In this document: one piece after another, positions 6,248-6,801 of the stretch | Layout of the letters: the number at the start of each line of letters is the position of its first letter | Numbering within the stretch: position 1 is the first letter of the stretch | DNA from: Betaproteobacteria bacterium | GTDB taxonomy: Bacteria; Pseudomonadota; Gammaproteobacteria; Burkholderiales; SG8-39 | DNA: 6,801 bases | Reading direction: 5' to 3' | Assembly (NCBI GenBank): GCA_012274205.1 | Contig: JAAOZY010000278.1 | Location: 1-6,801, forward strand | Position numbers and translations under genes: made by a program | The notes under the pieces: generated by a model | The model's input: the letters and a program-made list of their open reading frames with translations, nothing else | Databases searched by the model: none | Told to the model about the DNA's origin: nothing

Positions 6248-6801
6248 TTGATCAAGAAATTCATCCGCCGCATGTTCAACATGGGCGCCGAGCCCGCGCC
6301 TAAAATCTATGCGCGCGAAAAGCATGGCATTGTCCGCAGCTCCATCAGCCGCGGCGCGCTCAAGGTATGCGAGATCCTGCGCGCGCATGGCCATTCCGCC
6401 TACATCGTCGGCGGCGCCGTGCGCGACCTGCTGCTCGGGGTCGTTCCCAAGGATTTCGACGTCGCCACCGATGCGCACCCGGACGAGGTGCACCGGCTGT
6501 TTCGCCGCTCGCACCTGATCGGCCGGCGCTTCAAGCTGGTGCACGTGCTGTTTGGATCGGAAACAGTGGAAGTGTCCACCTTCCGCGCCGGCGAAGGCGG
6601 GGAAGCCGACGAGCACGGACGTCTGCTGCGCGACAACGTCTACGGCACGCGCGTGCAGGACGCGGCGCGCCGCGATTTCACCGCCAACGCGCTGTACTAC
6701 GATCCGCACGACGAGACCGTGCTCGACTACCACGGCGGCTACGCCGACGTGCGCAAGAAAACCATGCGCATCATCGGCGACCCGACGCTGCGTTTTCGCG
6801 A
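6248..6801 (+). CDS. pcnB: poly(A) polymerase I, N-terminal part (3' end cut by window)
   Basis: PcnB adds poly(A) tails to RNA 3' ends, promoting degradation of mRNAs and regulatory RNAs; it belongs to the class II nucleotidyltransferase/CCA-adding family. The window holds 184 codons, open to the edge, covering the catalytic head. Motifs: YIVGGAVRDLLLG (52-64), the metal-binding DFD (69-71) in KDFDVATD, IGRRFKLVHV (91-100), EVSTFR (108-113), and RRDFTANALYYD (141-152), followed by DYHGGYADVRKKTMRIIGDP. Specific similarity to E. coli PcnB (the HxISR-like VRSSISRGALKV segment and the RRF motif) favours PcnB over tRNA CCA transferase. The start is inferred as TTG 6248, giving the IKKFIRR N-terminus usual in betaproteobacteria; ATG 6272 and 6281 would remove it. 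No Shine-Dalgarno sequence is visible. The codon just before is ATT, the codon type reported to start E. coli pcnB. Confidence 0.94.
   Translation, partial: MIKKFIRRMFNMGAEPAPKIYAREKHGIVRSSISRGALKVCEILRAHGHSAYIVGGAVRDLLLGVVPKDFDVATDAHPDEVHRLFRRSHLIGRRFKLVHVLFGSETVEVSTFRAGEGGEADEHGRLLRDNVYGTRVQDAARRDFTANALYYDPHDETVLDYHGGYADVRKKTMRIIGDPTLRFR

Overview
The window is GC-rich chromosomal DNA with dense genes, consistent with a betaproteobacterium. The evidence is the gene order purM (minus) | AI-2E-type permease, hda, HAD-IB phosphatase, pcnB (plus), which I recall as a conserved betaproteobacterial neighbourhood, together with the protein sequences themselves: a PurM N-terminus of the form MNTP...SYRDAGVDIDAG, a PcnB N-terminus of the form xIKKFIRR, and an Hda beginning QLLLQL. 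The species cannot be named from the sequence alone.

Left part, minus strand (1-3502). From right to left: purM (purine biosynthesis, TTG start at 3502); a 512-residue exported protein with a degenerate haemagglutinin/TPS-type N-terminal domain and a long Ala/Pro-rich tail (2338-800); then most of pxpB, a 5-oxoprolinase subunit that runs off the left edge. pxpB has no ATG in any plausible position. The haemagglutinin-like gene is the least ordinary gene here. Its tail carries three copies of ATLEP spaced exactly 36 residues (108 bp) apart.

Right part, plus strand (3566-6801). A membrane permease of the AI-2E/PerM family overlaps hda by the ATGA arrangement, so the two are probably one translationally coupled unit. 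Hda is the DnaA-related AAA+ protein that works with the sliding clamp to switch off DnaA-ATP. A 124-bp gap follows, containing two strong perfect inverted repeats and a third arm that could compete for pairing; it does not look like a simple terminator. Next comes a HAD-IB phosphatase with a TTG start and a clear Shine-Dalgarno sequence, then a gap with a possible promoter and a GC-rich hairpin, and finally the N-terminal 184 codons of pcnB (poly(A) polymerase I), which also seems to start at TTG and has no visible ribosome binding site.

Functional themes are housekeeping: purine synthesis, glutathione-cycle/pyroglutamate salvage, replication-initiation control and RNA polyadenylation. No phage, CRISPR, IS transposase, tRNA or rRNA was seen. 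Candidates for something undescribed are the short repeat-tailed haemagglutinin-like protein, the palindromic element between hda and the HAD gene, and the apparently translation-limited pcnB leader.
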